In this document: piece after piece, positions 1 to 6,426 of the stretch
Position numbering within the stretch: position 1 is the stretch's first letter
Layout: every line of letters starts with the position of its first letter
NCBI RefSeq assembly: GCF_946885885.1
Contig: NZ_CAMPHN010000041.1
Span: forward strand, 1 to 30,327
Direction: 5' to 3'
Length of the DNA stretch: 30,327 bases
Source of the DNA: an uncultured Pseudomonas sp.
GTDB taxonomy: Bacteria > Pseudomonadota > Gammaproteobacteria > Pseudomonadales > Pseudomonadaceae
Notes under the pieces: generated by a model
The model's input: the letters and a program-made list of their open reading frames with translations, nothing else
The model's database searches: none
What the model was told of the DNA's origin: nothing
Position numbers and translations under genes: made by a program

Positions 1-474
1 GGCGACGACATCCTCAAGGTATCCGCGACCTCGAGCAGCAACCTGCTGTCGGGTGGTGCGGGTAACGACAGCCTCACCGGTGGCTATTACAACGATACCT
101 ACCTGTTCAACCTGGGCGATGGCGTCGACACCATCACCGAGATGGTGAGCGGTAGCTCTTACACCTACACGGACGTGTTGCGTTTCGGCGCCGACCTATC
201 TCCCGAGCAGCTATGGTTCCAGCGCAACGGCAACAATTTGGATATTCTTGTCGAGGGCAGCAGCGACCGGGTTACGGTGAGCAACTGGTATGCCAGTAGC
301 GGTTCCCGGATCGAGCAGATGCAAGCCTCGGGTGGTCTTGCCTTGACTGAAAGCCGGGTGCAGAACTTGGTCGATGCAATGGCGGCCTTCGGTGCACCGG
401 CTGGTGGGGAGTCTAATTTGACGTCGGATCAACGGGAGCAACTTAACGTGGTAATCGCCGCCAACTGGCAGTAA
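1..474 (+). CDS. RTX / haemolysin-type calcium-binding protein, C-terminal end (5' truncated)
   Basis: The reading frame is open from base 1 to TAA at 472-474, giving 157 residues of a protein that starts outside the window. The first part has glycine/aspartate-rich nonapeptide-like repeats (GGAGNDSLTGG, then LGDGVDTI), which in RTX proteins form a Ca2+-binding beta-roll. It is followed by a segment resembling the haemolysin-type calcium-binding-related domain (FGADLSPEQLWFQRNGNN through VTVSNWY) and a short polar tail. Proteins of this type are usually large, secreted by a type I system through a C-terminal signal, and act as toxins, adhesins, lipases or proteases. The catalytic or adhesive part is not visible, so the activity cannot be named. 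A strong hairpin terminator follows 22 bp after the stop. Confidence 0.85.
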   Translation, partial: GDDILKVSATSSSNLLSGGAGNDSLTGGYYNDTYLFNLGDGVDTITEMVSGSSYTYTDVLRFGADLSPEQLWFQRNGNNLDILVEGSSDRVTVSNWYASSGSRIEQMQASGGLALTESRVQNLVDAMAAFGAPAGGESNLTSDQREQLNVVIAANWQ

Positions 475-496
475 GTCTCCAGCGCGAGCGTTCAGG

Positions 497-531
497 CAAA
501 GGCCCATCAAATGATGGGCCTTTGTCTTTTC
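497..531 (+). terminator. Rho-independent terminator after the RTX gene
   Basis: A perfect 13-bp inverted repeat (CAAAGGCCCATCA / TGATGGGCCTTTG, 2-nt loop) is followed by TCTTTTC. It lies directly downstream of the RTX stop codon and reads as an intrinsic terminator on the plus strand. Confidence 0.85.
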
Positions 532-554
532 ATCGGGAGGCTTGTTTGGTTTGA

Positions 555-737
555 GCGGAATTCAAGCGTCGCCTCGGAAGCGACTGGCGACGGTTCGCCT
601 CGGCCTGCGTGCGCGCCAGCCGCAACAAAGGCGAAACGCCGGACTTCGCCCCCATCGCCGAACGCCTGCGCGGTATCGCCTTGCAGGAGCGCGCGCTGAT
701 GAAGGAACTGGGCGCCTGGGCCAAGCGTAAGGGCTGA
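555..737 (+). pseudogene. Possible 3' remnant of an unrecognised gene
   Basis: The frame ending at TGA 735-737 is open for about 60 codons back to an in-frame TGA at 552. It has strongly coding-like composition, with G/C at most third positions and a charged helical sequence (GETPDFAPIAERLRGI, then LMKELGAWAKRKG). There is no convincing start or ribosome binding site, and the RTX terminator lies immediately upstream. This is best explained as the surviving C-terminal end of a disrupted gene. I do not recognise the family. A short real gene with a non-AUG start cannot be excluded. Confidence 0.3.
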
Positions 738-790
738 AGTGGCATGCAGCCTTGCTCGGATTGCAGCCGGGCAAGGCCGCGCAACAATGC

Positions 791-889
791 TGTAGGAGGC
801 GCGCCCCGCGGCGAATGCAGCCCGCAGGGCTGCCCGGCTATCGGGCCGGCGAAAAGGCAAAAGCATCGCCCCGGGGGCGGGCCTCCCAC
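791..889. repeat. REPIN-like inverted repeat pair
   Basis: TGTAGGAGGCGCGCCCCGCG at the left is mirrored by CATCGCCCCGGGGGCGGGCC and TCCCACG at the right, with about 50 bp between. The core is of the Pseudomonas REP type (GTAGGAGGC-GC-rich palindrome). Confidence 0.6.
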
Positions 890-904
890 GGGCGTAGCAG
901 CGGG

Positions 905-973
905 GTAGGGTGGATGACGCTTTACCCATCCACCAATAACGCTGGTGGATGAAAACGGCGCCATCCACCCTAC
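905..973. repeat. GTAGGGTGGA...TCCACCCTAC intergenic repeat (copy 1)
   Basis: A 69-bp imperfect inverted repeat begins GTAGGGTGGATGACGC and ends GCCATCCACCCTAC. Related copies occur at 14510, 25347, 28413 and 29999. All are intergenic or touch a stop codon. Confidence 0.75.
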
Positions 974-1061
974 AACTCCGCCGATATTGCACCTAGACAG
1001 ACGATTTATATGCGCTGCTGAGCTGGCTCCTACGCGGGTGGCTCACCCATCACGGCATGTT

Positions 1062-1619
1062 CTATAGCTGTAATCGCCGCATAGCCACGCTGGCGCTCAG
1101 GCCTGCGAAGTCGCTCGCCGGTAAACGCCCTTCGCGGCCTTCGAGCAACAGGGCCTGCACGCAGAGGTTCGTCTGCTCGTCGCAGAACACCAGCAAGGCC
1201 TGAGTTGCCAGGCCGTCGTGCAGGTCCAGGGTGGCCAGGCTCAATAGCTGCGCCCAGACCCGTTCGCCGGCGCCGATAAACAGGTTCGGCCCTTCCAACC
1301 CCAGTTGCTGGGCGATATGGAAGCCGGCTGCGTTGCTGACGCTGTTGACGAACTCGAAGGGTTTCGGTTGTTTGTGCTGCACGCACACGGCATCCAGCAG
1401 CGCGCCCATGGTCGGCCGCGATGGGTAGCGTGCGGCCAGGTACAGGCCGCAATCGCTGCGCACCCGATCCTTCAGGGCGGCGGCGCCGAGCAGGGCTTGC
1501 AGGATCAGGCGGTCGATGCGCCGTGGCGGGTTGTCCAGCCACTGGCTCAGGGCGGTTTTCAGCTGTTTGTCGTCGGTCGCGGCCTGGCCGTGGATTTCGC
1601 TGGCGGCAATCACTCTCAT
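1062..1619 (-). CDS. Ketosynthase-like protein without active-site Cys (chain-length-factor-like)
   Basis: This 185-aa protein resembles the short 'beta-ketoacyl synthase-like, N-terminal' family (Pfam Ketoacyl-synt_2) that accompanies true ketosynthases in aryl-polyene-type and other type II clusters. It covers about half a thiolase fold. The segment NSVSNAAGFHIAQQLGL (about residues 92-108) aligns with the nucleophile elbow of the upstream ketosynthase (NTACTSAANGL), but Ser occupies the Cys position, so it should not condense acyl groups itself. Its probable role is as a partner that shapes chain length or initiation; this is inferred. The ATG overlaps the ketosynthase stop codon (ATGA), implying translational coupling. 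It is the last gene of the six-gene operon. Confidence 0.75.
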   Translation of the reverse strand: MRVIAASEIHGQAATDDKQLKTALSQWLDNPPRRIDRLILQALLGAAALKDRVRSDCGLYLAARYPSRPTMGALLDAVCVQHKQPKPFEFVNSVSNAAGFHIAQQLGLEGPNLFIGAGERVWAQLLSLATLDLHDGLATQALLVFCDEQTNLCVQALLLEGREGRLPASDFAGLSASVAMRRLQL

Positions 1620-2737
1620 GCTTGTTCTCCCGGCCGGCACGCCTGCAATACCAGACTGGCGTTGTTGCCGCCGAAGCCGAAGAAGTTCGCCAGCAGCAGG
1701 TCGTCGACCGCGCCAAAGCTTTCGGCGGCCAGCGGCAATATGGCCTCGTCGGCATAGTCCGTGGCCGGCAGTTGGCCCTGGCGCAGTGCCTCGATCAGCA
1801 ATAGCGTCTCGCTCAGGCCGCAGGCGCCGAGGGTATGGCCGAGCCAGGGTTTGAGGGCGCAAAGCGTCGGCATGGCATCGCCGAACAGGCTGTGCATACC
1901 GTTGCTTTCGGCGATGTCGTTGGCGGTGGTGGCAGTGCCGTGCAGCTTGACCAGATCGATCTCGCTGAGCTCACGCCCGGCGCTATGCAGGGCGGCGCGC
2001 ATCACCGCGTCGATATGGCTGCCGTCTTCGCGGGTGCCGGTCAGGCTACTGGTGTCGCAGGCGCTGAAGCCACCGAGCAGGCGGGCCAGCGGCGCGTTGC
2101 CGGGTTCGAGGCAGAGCAGGGCGCAAGTGTAGGCTTCGCCGAGAATCAAGCCGTCGCGTTCGGGATGAAAAGGCCGGTATTGGCCGCTCGGGCTGGTCAG
2201 GCCGAGGGCGCCGAAGCCCTGCATGGCCAGGGCGCTGGGGGTTTCGAAGGCGAGCACGAGCGCCCGGCTGAATTGCCCGCTGGCGACCAGCTTGGCGCCG
2301 TAAATCAGGCCGTTGGCGGCGCTGGTGCAGGCGGTGTTGAGGGTGAAGGCGTCGGCAAAGCCCCAGCGTTGGCGCAGTTGCGCGGCCAGCGAGTCGAGGG
2401 GTGTCGAATGCTCGATGCGAAAGCCCTGGTCGGCGCCGGCCCGGGCTTCCAGCTCGGCGATATCCAGGCCGGTGCTGGCGACTATCAATAAACAGTCAGC
2501 CAGCTCCTGGGGACCATCGCCAAGGGTTTCACGCACTAGCCGATCGAGGCGTTGCTCGAGGTTTTCGTTGGCAGCGGCGCCGAGGGCATGCCAATAGGGA
2601 CGCGTCTGTTGCAGTTCATGCAGGATGAATTCGCCTGCCCGCGGCCGTTCGCCGCTCAACAATGCTCGGGTCGAGCTATCCAGACCCGCGCCCAGTGCGC
2701 TGTGCAGGGCGCCGCGCTGCAAGTAAACCGGGATCAC
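1616..2737 (-). CDS. Beta-ketoacyl-[ACP] synthase (FabF-like)
   Basis: This 373-aa condensing enzyme carries out decarboxylative Claisen condensation of malonyl-ACP with an acyl chain. All three catalytic residues are visible: Cys137 (TACTSAANGL), His266 (KLHGTATTAND) and His301 (LKPWLGHTLGACG). The C-terminal NFFGFGGNNASLVL is typical of the family. I place the start at GTG 2737, which overlaps the ACP stop (GTGA) and gives the expected N-terminus IPVYLQRGALHSALG. The open frame further upstream lies over the ACP gene and is not ketosynthase-like. A length of 373 aa is short against about 410 for FabF. Together with the ACP, dehydratase and KS-like partner it suggests a dedicated fatty-acyl or polyketide product rather than housekeeping synthesis. 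Confidence 0.9.
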   Translation of the reverse strand: MIPVYLQRGALHSALGAGLDSSTRALLSGERPRAGEFILHELQQTRPYWHALGAAANENLEQRLDRLVRETLGDGPQELADCLLIVASTGLDIAELEARAGADQGFRIEHSTPLDSLAAQLRQRWGFADAFTLNTACTSAANGLIYGAKLVASGQFSRALVLAFETPSALAMQGFGALGLTSPSGQYRPFHPERDGLILGEAYTCALLCLEPGNAPLARLLGGFSACDTSSLTGTREDGSHIDAVMRAALHSAGRELSEIDLVKLHGTATTANDIAESNGMHSLFGDAMPTLCALKPWLGHTLGACGLSETLLLIEALRQGQLPATDYADEAILPLAAESFGAVDDLLLANFFGFGGNNASLVLQACRPGEQA

Positions 2738-3000
2738 TGCTGCTGCCTGATAAAGGCGGCGATGCTGGCGATGCTGTTGAGAATCCGCCGGCCGTCTTTC
2801 GCCCCTTCGATGCGCACGCCGTAGTTCTGCTGCAAGGCCAGGGAGACCTGCAAGGCATCCAGGCTGTCCATCTGGATACGGCTTTGGCTGCCGAACAATG
2901 GCTCGTCGTCGGCGATGCTCTGCCAGTCGATATCGTCTTCCTTGTCGCACTCGCGGATCAGCAGCTGCTTGAGTTGTTGTTCTAGTAGTGTGTGGTCCAT
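2734..3000 (-). CDS. Acyl carrier protein
   Basis: This 88-aa protein has an ACP fold and the phosphopantetheine attachment motif MDSLDALQ (Ser46). The pattern around it (IQMDSLDALQVSLALQQNYG) is that of a freestanding type II carrier protein, ending in a hydrophobic helix (NSIASIAAFI). ATG 3000 is chosen because it gives a standard ACP N-terminus; the upstream extension in the same frame overlaps the permease and is arginine-rich. The gene starts inside the last codons of the ABC permease (19-nt overlap) and overlaps the ketosynthase GTG by 4 nt, so the three are almost certainly co-translated. No phosphopantetheinyl transferase is nearby, so a genomic one must serve it. Confidence 0.9.
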   Translation of the reverse strand: MDHTLLEQQLKQLLIRECDKEDDIDWQSIADDEPLFGSQSRIQMDSLDALQVSLALQQNYGVRIEGAKDGRRILNSIASIAAFIRQQQ

Positions 3001-4169
3001 TGCGTTTGCCGTACTCGTCGAGTGAACAGAAGCAGCCCGCCGCCGCCCAGCAGTGCCGCGAACAGCAGCAAGCGGGCGCAATAGGGGGCGATGTCGGCCA
3101 GCGAGCCTTGGCCCACCAGCAGGGTGAGAAAGGCGTCCAGCGCCCAGCTCATTGGGGAGATTTCGGCCAGTTGGCGCATCGCCTCGGGCATCACGCTTTT
3201 CGGCACCATAATGCCGCCGATGGCCGCGAGGATGATATTCAGCCCGCCGCCGAGCAACAACGCTTGCTCGCTGCTGCGCGCCACTGCCGCGAGAAACAGG
3301 CCGAGGCTGCAGGTCGCCAGGCTCAGGCTGAGCGCCAGCAGCGCGTAGGCCAAGGGGTTGCCGGGTAGGCTCAGCGCGGGCAGGCCGATTGCCGGCAGCC
3401 CGTACACGCCCAATGTCAGCAGCAGCACGAACTGCACCAGGTTGATCGCCAGGTAAGGCAGCAGCTTGCTCAACACCAGGCTGCCGAGGCTCAGCCCCAG
3501 GCAGCGGAAACGCAGTAGGGTGCCGCTCTGCTGCTCGCGCTGAAAGCCCGCGGCCATCGGCAGCATGACGAAGAACATGCCGAAGATCAGCCAGGCAGGC
3601 ACGCTCAGTTGGCTGGCATTGGCGCGGCCGCTGAGATCGCCGCTGCTCAGCAACTGCGACTCGGCGATCTCGCTTTGGGTGCGCTGCTGGGCGAGTTCGA
3701 GGCGCTCGTGCAAGGGTGTGTCGGGGGCGATCGCGCCGCTGTCCTCCAGGTAGGCGAGCAGGCGGGTTTGCGCCAGGGCGATGGTCACCGCGCTGCGCAG
3801 ACGCTGGCGGGTCTGCGCATCGGTCTGCGCCGGGTAGCTCAAACGCGGGCCCTGGTGCGGCACGTCCAGCAGGCTGGCGGAGAAGTCGCTGGCCAGGCTG
3901 ATGCGCGGCAATTTCTCGTCGCCGTCTGCGACCAGGCTGCTACCGGCTAACTGAGCCAACAACGCGGCCTGGAACAGTTCGCTGGAATCGCTGGGCTGCG
4001 GCACTTCCAGCACCAAACGCAGCGGTGGCGGTCGATCCTGCAAATAGCTGGACATGGCGCCGGCCATCAACAGCAAAAACAGGGTCGGCATGATAAACAG
4101 CACCGCCAGCGCATGGGGGTCGCGCAGTAGCAGGCGGATTTCCTTGCGCACCAGCGCCGATAGCCTCAT
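2982..4169 (-). CDS. ABC-2 type exporter, permease subunit
   Basis: This 395-aa inner-membrane protein has one N-terminal membrane segment (about residues 20-42, LFIMPTLFLLLMAGAM). A long periplasmic/soluble domain (about 45-215) follows, then a block of about five membrane helices at the C-terminus. This is the topology of ABC-2 (YhhJ/YadH-like) permeases that export hydrophobic or lipid-linked substrates. ATG 4169 forms an ATGA overlap with the ATPase stop. The open frame upstream to 4388 lies inside the ATPase gene and is not membrane-like. Sitting between the ATPase and the ACP, it links transport to the acyl-chain genes. The substrate is unknown; a product of the neighbouring ketosynthase is the natural inference. 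Confidence 0.88.
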   Translation of the reverse strand: MRLSALVRKEIRLLLRDPHALAVLFIMPTLFLLLMAGAMSSYLQDRPPPLRLVLEVPQPSDSSELFQAALLAQLAGSSLVADGDEKLPRISLASDFSASLLDVPHQGPRLSYPAQTDAQTRQRLRSAVTIALAQTRLLAYLEDSGAIAPDTPLHERLELAQQRTQSEIAESQLLSSGDLSGRANASQLSVPAWLIFGMFFVMLPMAAGFQREQQSGTLLRFRCLGLSLGSLVLSKLLPYLAINLVQFVLLLTLGVYGLPAIGLPALSLPGNPLAYALLALSLSLATCSLGLFLAAVARSSEQALLLGGGLNIILAAIGGIMVPKSVMPEAMRQLAEISPMSWALDAFLTLLVGQGSLADIAPYCARLLLFAALLGGGGLLLFTRRVRQTQWTTHY

Positions 4170-5050
4170 AGCCGACCTCCGTTGAGACGCAGATAGAGCT
4201 GCTCCAGCGAGGGGCGACCGAAGCGCATCAGGCTTGGCAGGCCATCCAGGGCCTGAATGAAGCGGGTGATCTCCAGCAGTTGCTCGCCGTTCAACGCAGG
4301 GATGTGCACGCCTTTGGGCAGGAGTTCGCCGCTCAGTTGCAGGCGCGCGAGCAGCGCGTCCAGGCCAGTCGGCGCCGCTTGCGGCCATTCCAGCAACAAC
4401 CCGTGGCTATCGCCGAGCAGTTGGCGGGTATCCAGATCGAGGCGGACCTGGCCTTCGTGCAGCAGCAGAATGCGCTGTGCCACCCGTTCGACTTCGTCCA
4501 GATAGTGGCTGGTGTAGATCGCGCTCTTGCCGGCGGCGACCAGTTGTTCGACCGCGCTCAGCAGCATCTGCCGGCTGCTGGTATCGACCCCCACGGTGGC
4601 CTCGTCGAACAGGTACAGCACGGCCGGTTGCAGCAGGCCGATGGCGAAGTTCAGGCGACGCTGTTCGCCGCCGGAGAGGCGCTCGCTGCGGCGCTGCAAC
4701 TTGTCGCCGAGGTCGGTGCAGGCGATGCACAATTCCAGGCGTTGGCGGCGTTCGCTGCCGCGCAGACGATAGAGGTCGGCGAACAGTTCGAGGTTCTCGC
4801 GTACCTTGAGCCCGGCGTAGAACGCCAATTGTTGCGGCACCAGGCCGAGGCTGCGCGGGCCCTGCCAGATAATCTCGCCCTGCTGCGCCTGCAATACGCC
4901 GCTGAGCAGCGAGAGCAGGGTGGTTTTGCCGGCGCCGTTGCTGCCGAGCAGGCCCAGGCATTCGCCGCTGCGCAGTTGCAGGTCGATGCCGCTCAGCGCC
5001 GGTTGCGCGGCGCCGGGGTAGCGATAGCCGAGGTTGCGTAATTCAAGCAC
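4166..5050 (-). CDS. ABC transporter ATP-binding protein
   Basis: This 294-aa cytoplasmic ATPase powers the adjacent ABC-2 permease. Walker A is GSNGAGKTT (residues 36-44), the signature is LSGGEQRR (125-132), and Walker B is LYLFDEA (145-151), followed by the D-loop region and a switch His in YTSHYLDEVE. A C-terminal extension of about 80 residues follows the nucleotide-binding domain, as in many DrrA/CcmA-type exporters. The start at 5050 lies inside the end of the dehydratase gene (8-nt overlap) and its end overlaps the permease ATG by 4 nt. The spacing argues for one mRNA covering transport and acyl-chain genes. Confidence 0.93.
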   Translation of the reverse strand: MLELRNLGYRYPGAAQPALSGIDLQLRSGECLGLLGSNGAGKTTLLSLLSGVLQAQQGEIIWQGPRSLGLVPQQLAFYAGLKVRENLELFADLYRLRGSERRQRLELCIACTDLGDKLQRRSERLSGGEQRRLNFAIGLLQPAVLYLFDEATVGVDTSSRQMLLSAVEQLVAAGKSAIYTSHYLDEVERVAQRILLLHEGQVRLDLDTRQLLGDSHGLLLEWPQAAPTGLDALLARLQLSGELLPKGVHIPALNGEQLLEITRFIQALDGLPSLMRFGRPSLEQLYLRLNGGRL

Positions 5051-5450
5051 GGACCAATACCAGCAGGAGTTTGCCGTCGAGCAACAATTGCCCGTCGGTG
5101 TGGATGCTGAAGGCGTAGAGCGCGCCGGCCGGACTCAGCGCTTGCTGGGTAGCGGCGACCTGCAACGTGCCCTGACGCTGGCTGGGCTCATGGTGCATTT
5201 GCAGCTGCGAGAGCTTGCCGATCAGCGCCATTTCAATGGCACTGTCGTCGCCGTATAAGGCACCATGCGCGGCGCACAATTGCGCCGCCGCCTCGAACAA
5301 CAGGCAGGGCGAGGCATCTGCGCCGAAGGCCGCCAGGTGATGCCAGGCGCTGAGGCCCTGGATGCTTTGGGCATCGTGACCCAGCAGGCCGTCGAGCCAA
5401 AGCGCCGGGCCCCGGTGCGGCAAGAGGCGCTGTAATTGAGTGCGGTCCAT
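5043..5450 (-). CDS. Hotdog-fold 3-hydroxyacyl-ACP dehydratase-like protein
   Basis: This 135-aa protein begins LLPHRGPALWLDGLLGHD, the opening strand/helix pattern of FabA/FabZ and the ApeP-like dehydratases of aryl-polyene clusters. LLFEAAAQLCAAHGAL is the central hotdog helix, where Glu53 matches the FabZ catalytic Glu. His37/His38, about 15 residues earlier, are candidates for the catalytic His; this alignment is tentative. Expected role: dehydration of 3-hydroxyacyl-ACP, or acyl recognition. It is the first gene of the six-gene operon and overlaps the ATPase by 8 nt. There is no good Shine-Dalgarno before ATG 5450, so a weak initiation site or a different start is possible. The promoter must lie in 5451-5577, shared with the divergent methyltransferase-like gene. 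Confidence 0.75.
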   Translation of the reverse strand: MDRTQLQRLLPHRGPALWLDGLLGHDAQSIQGLSAWHHLAAFGADASPCLLFEAAAQLCAAHGALYGDDSAIEMALIGKLSQLQMHHEPSQRQGTLQVAATQQALSPAGALYAFSIHTDGQLLLDGKLLLVLVRA

Positions 5451-5577
5451 TGCGTACGGTCGATACGGGTGGGCCGGCAGTGTACCAGAGGGGCTGTAAG
5501 TCTCGCAGCGCGTGGCCAGCGGCTGGCGACGGGGCCTGATGGGCGATGCGCTGAGCGGATAGGAAAGGAGCGAGTGG

Positions 5578-6132
5578 ATGCTGTGGTTGCAGGGGCTGGG
5601 ATTGTTGTTGGGGTCGCTATTGTTGGTCGGGATTTCCTGGCGGTCGCTACGCCGCCCGCATTCCCACGGTTTTTACCGCTTCTTCGCCTGGGAGGCGATG
5701 TTGGGGTTGCTCGTGGCGAACGCGCCCGTGTGGTTCGACGACCGCTATGCGGCGCATCAATTGCTCTCCTGGGCGCTGCTGTTCGGCTCGCTGCTGGTGT
5801 TGTTTCTCGGCCTGTATCAATTGCGCAGCGCCGGCCGCCCCGATGCCCGCCGCGACGATGCCGGGCTGTTCGCCTTCGAGCGCACGTCGCAGTTGGTTAG
5901 CAGTGGAATTTTTCGCTACATCCGCCATCCATTGTATTGCTCGCTGCTATTGCTGGCATGGGGCATTTGCTGGAAGCAGGCCAATGGCCTGACGGTCGGG
6001 TTGGCGTTGTTCGCCAGCCTTATGCTCTACCTGACCGCGAAACGCGACGAGGCCGAGTGCCTGGCCTATTTCGGCGATGCCTATGCGCGCTATATGCAGC
6101 GCAGCCGAATGTTTATTCCCTGGCTTATCTAG
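5578..6132 (+). CDS. Isoprenylcysteine carboxyl methyltransferase-family membrane protein
   Basis: This 184-aa integral membrane protein has about four to five hydrophobic helices. The C-terminal signature of the ICMT/PEMT family is present: GIFRYIRHPLYCSLLLL (Arg-His-Pro-x-Tyr, about residues 113-129), then KRDEAECLAYFGDAYARYMQ and RMFIPWL at the end. Family members transfer a methyl group from S-adenosylmethionine to a carboxylate, lipid or small-molecule acceptor at the membrane. The bacterial substrate is usually unknown. An AAGGAG ribosome binding site precedes ATG 5578. It is divergent from the ketosynthase/ABC operon, so co-regulation and tailoring of that product are possible but unproven. 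Its TAG stop is the CTAG target duplication of a MITE-like element. Confidence 0.8.
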   Translation: MLWLQGLGLLLGSLLLVGISWRSLRRPHSHGFYRFFAWEAMLGLLVANAPVWFDDRYAAHQLLSWALLFGSLLVLFLGLYQLRSAGRPDARRDDAGLFAFERTSQLVSSGIFRYIRHPLYCSLLLLAWGICWKQANGLTVGLALFASLMLYLTAKRDEAECLAYFGDAYARYMQRSRMFIPWLI

Positions 6133-6301
6133 CAGGCCGTTGAAAAACGTAGGCGAGGTAGCCAGCGCAAGGCAAAAACAGGCGAAAAACGGACTGGGCT
6201 CGCACGCGAGTTTACGAGCTGTAAATGAGCATTTTGAGACGCCGAGTCCCGGCCTGTTTTTAACGCGGCGATGGCAACGCAGGTAGGTTTTCAACAGCCT
6301 G
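6133..6301. mobile_element. MITE-like element, copy 1 (169 bp)
   Basis: It begins CAGGCCGTTGAAAAAC and ends GGTTTTCAACAGCCTG, giving 14-bp terminal inverted repeats with one mismatch, and is flanked on both sides by CTAG (6129-6132 and 6302-6305). An internal stem (AAAAACAGGC / GCCTGTTTTT) and an apical stem (TTTAC / GTAAA) are present. It has no coding capacity. It is related to the copies at 8897 and 13198. Confidence 0.8.
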
Positions 6302-6332
6302 CTAGGCGTATTCAGCGATGTGATCGGACGCT

Positions 6333-6356
6333 GCCCTCACCCGTTTGGGTGAGGGC
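6333..6356. other. Perfect hairpin upstream of estA
   Basis: GCCCTCACCC and GGGTGAGGGC form a 10-bp perfect stem with a GTTT loop. No T-run follows on either strand, so an intrinsic terminator is doubtful. It could be a dispersed palindrome or a structure in the estA leader, 70 bp before the start codon. Confidence 0.5.
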
Positions 6357-6426
6357 GATGTGTGCCCGTTCTCATTAGTCTGCGGGGCCAGCCTTCCGGC
6401 GGATAAAACAATAAGAGGGAGCCCCC

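Noticed and set aside
2738..2950. Upstream start for the ketosynthase
   Set aside because: The extension is Arg-rich, overlaps the ACP gene in another frame, and the GTG at 2737 gives the expected N-terminus and a coupled overlap.
1062..5450. Complete aryl-polyene biosynthetic cluster
   Set aside because: Only KS, KS-like partner, ACP and dehydratase resemble it; the ligase, acyltransferases, ketoreductase and typical exporter are absent.
6333..6356. Intrinsic terminator after the methyltransferase-like gene
   Set aside because: The stem is perfect but no T-run follows on either strand and it is about 200 bp from the stop codon.
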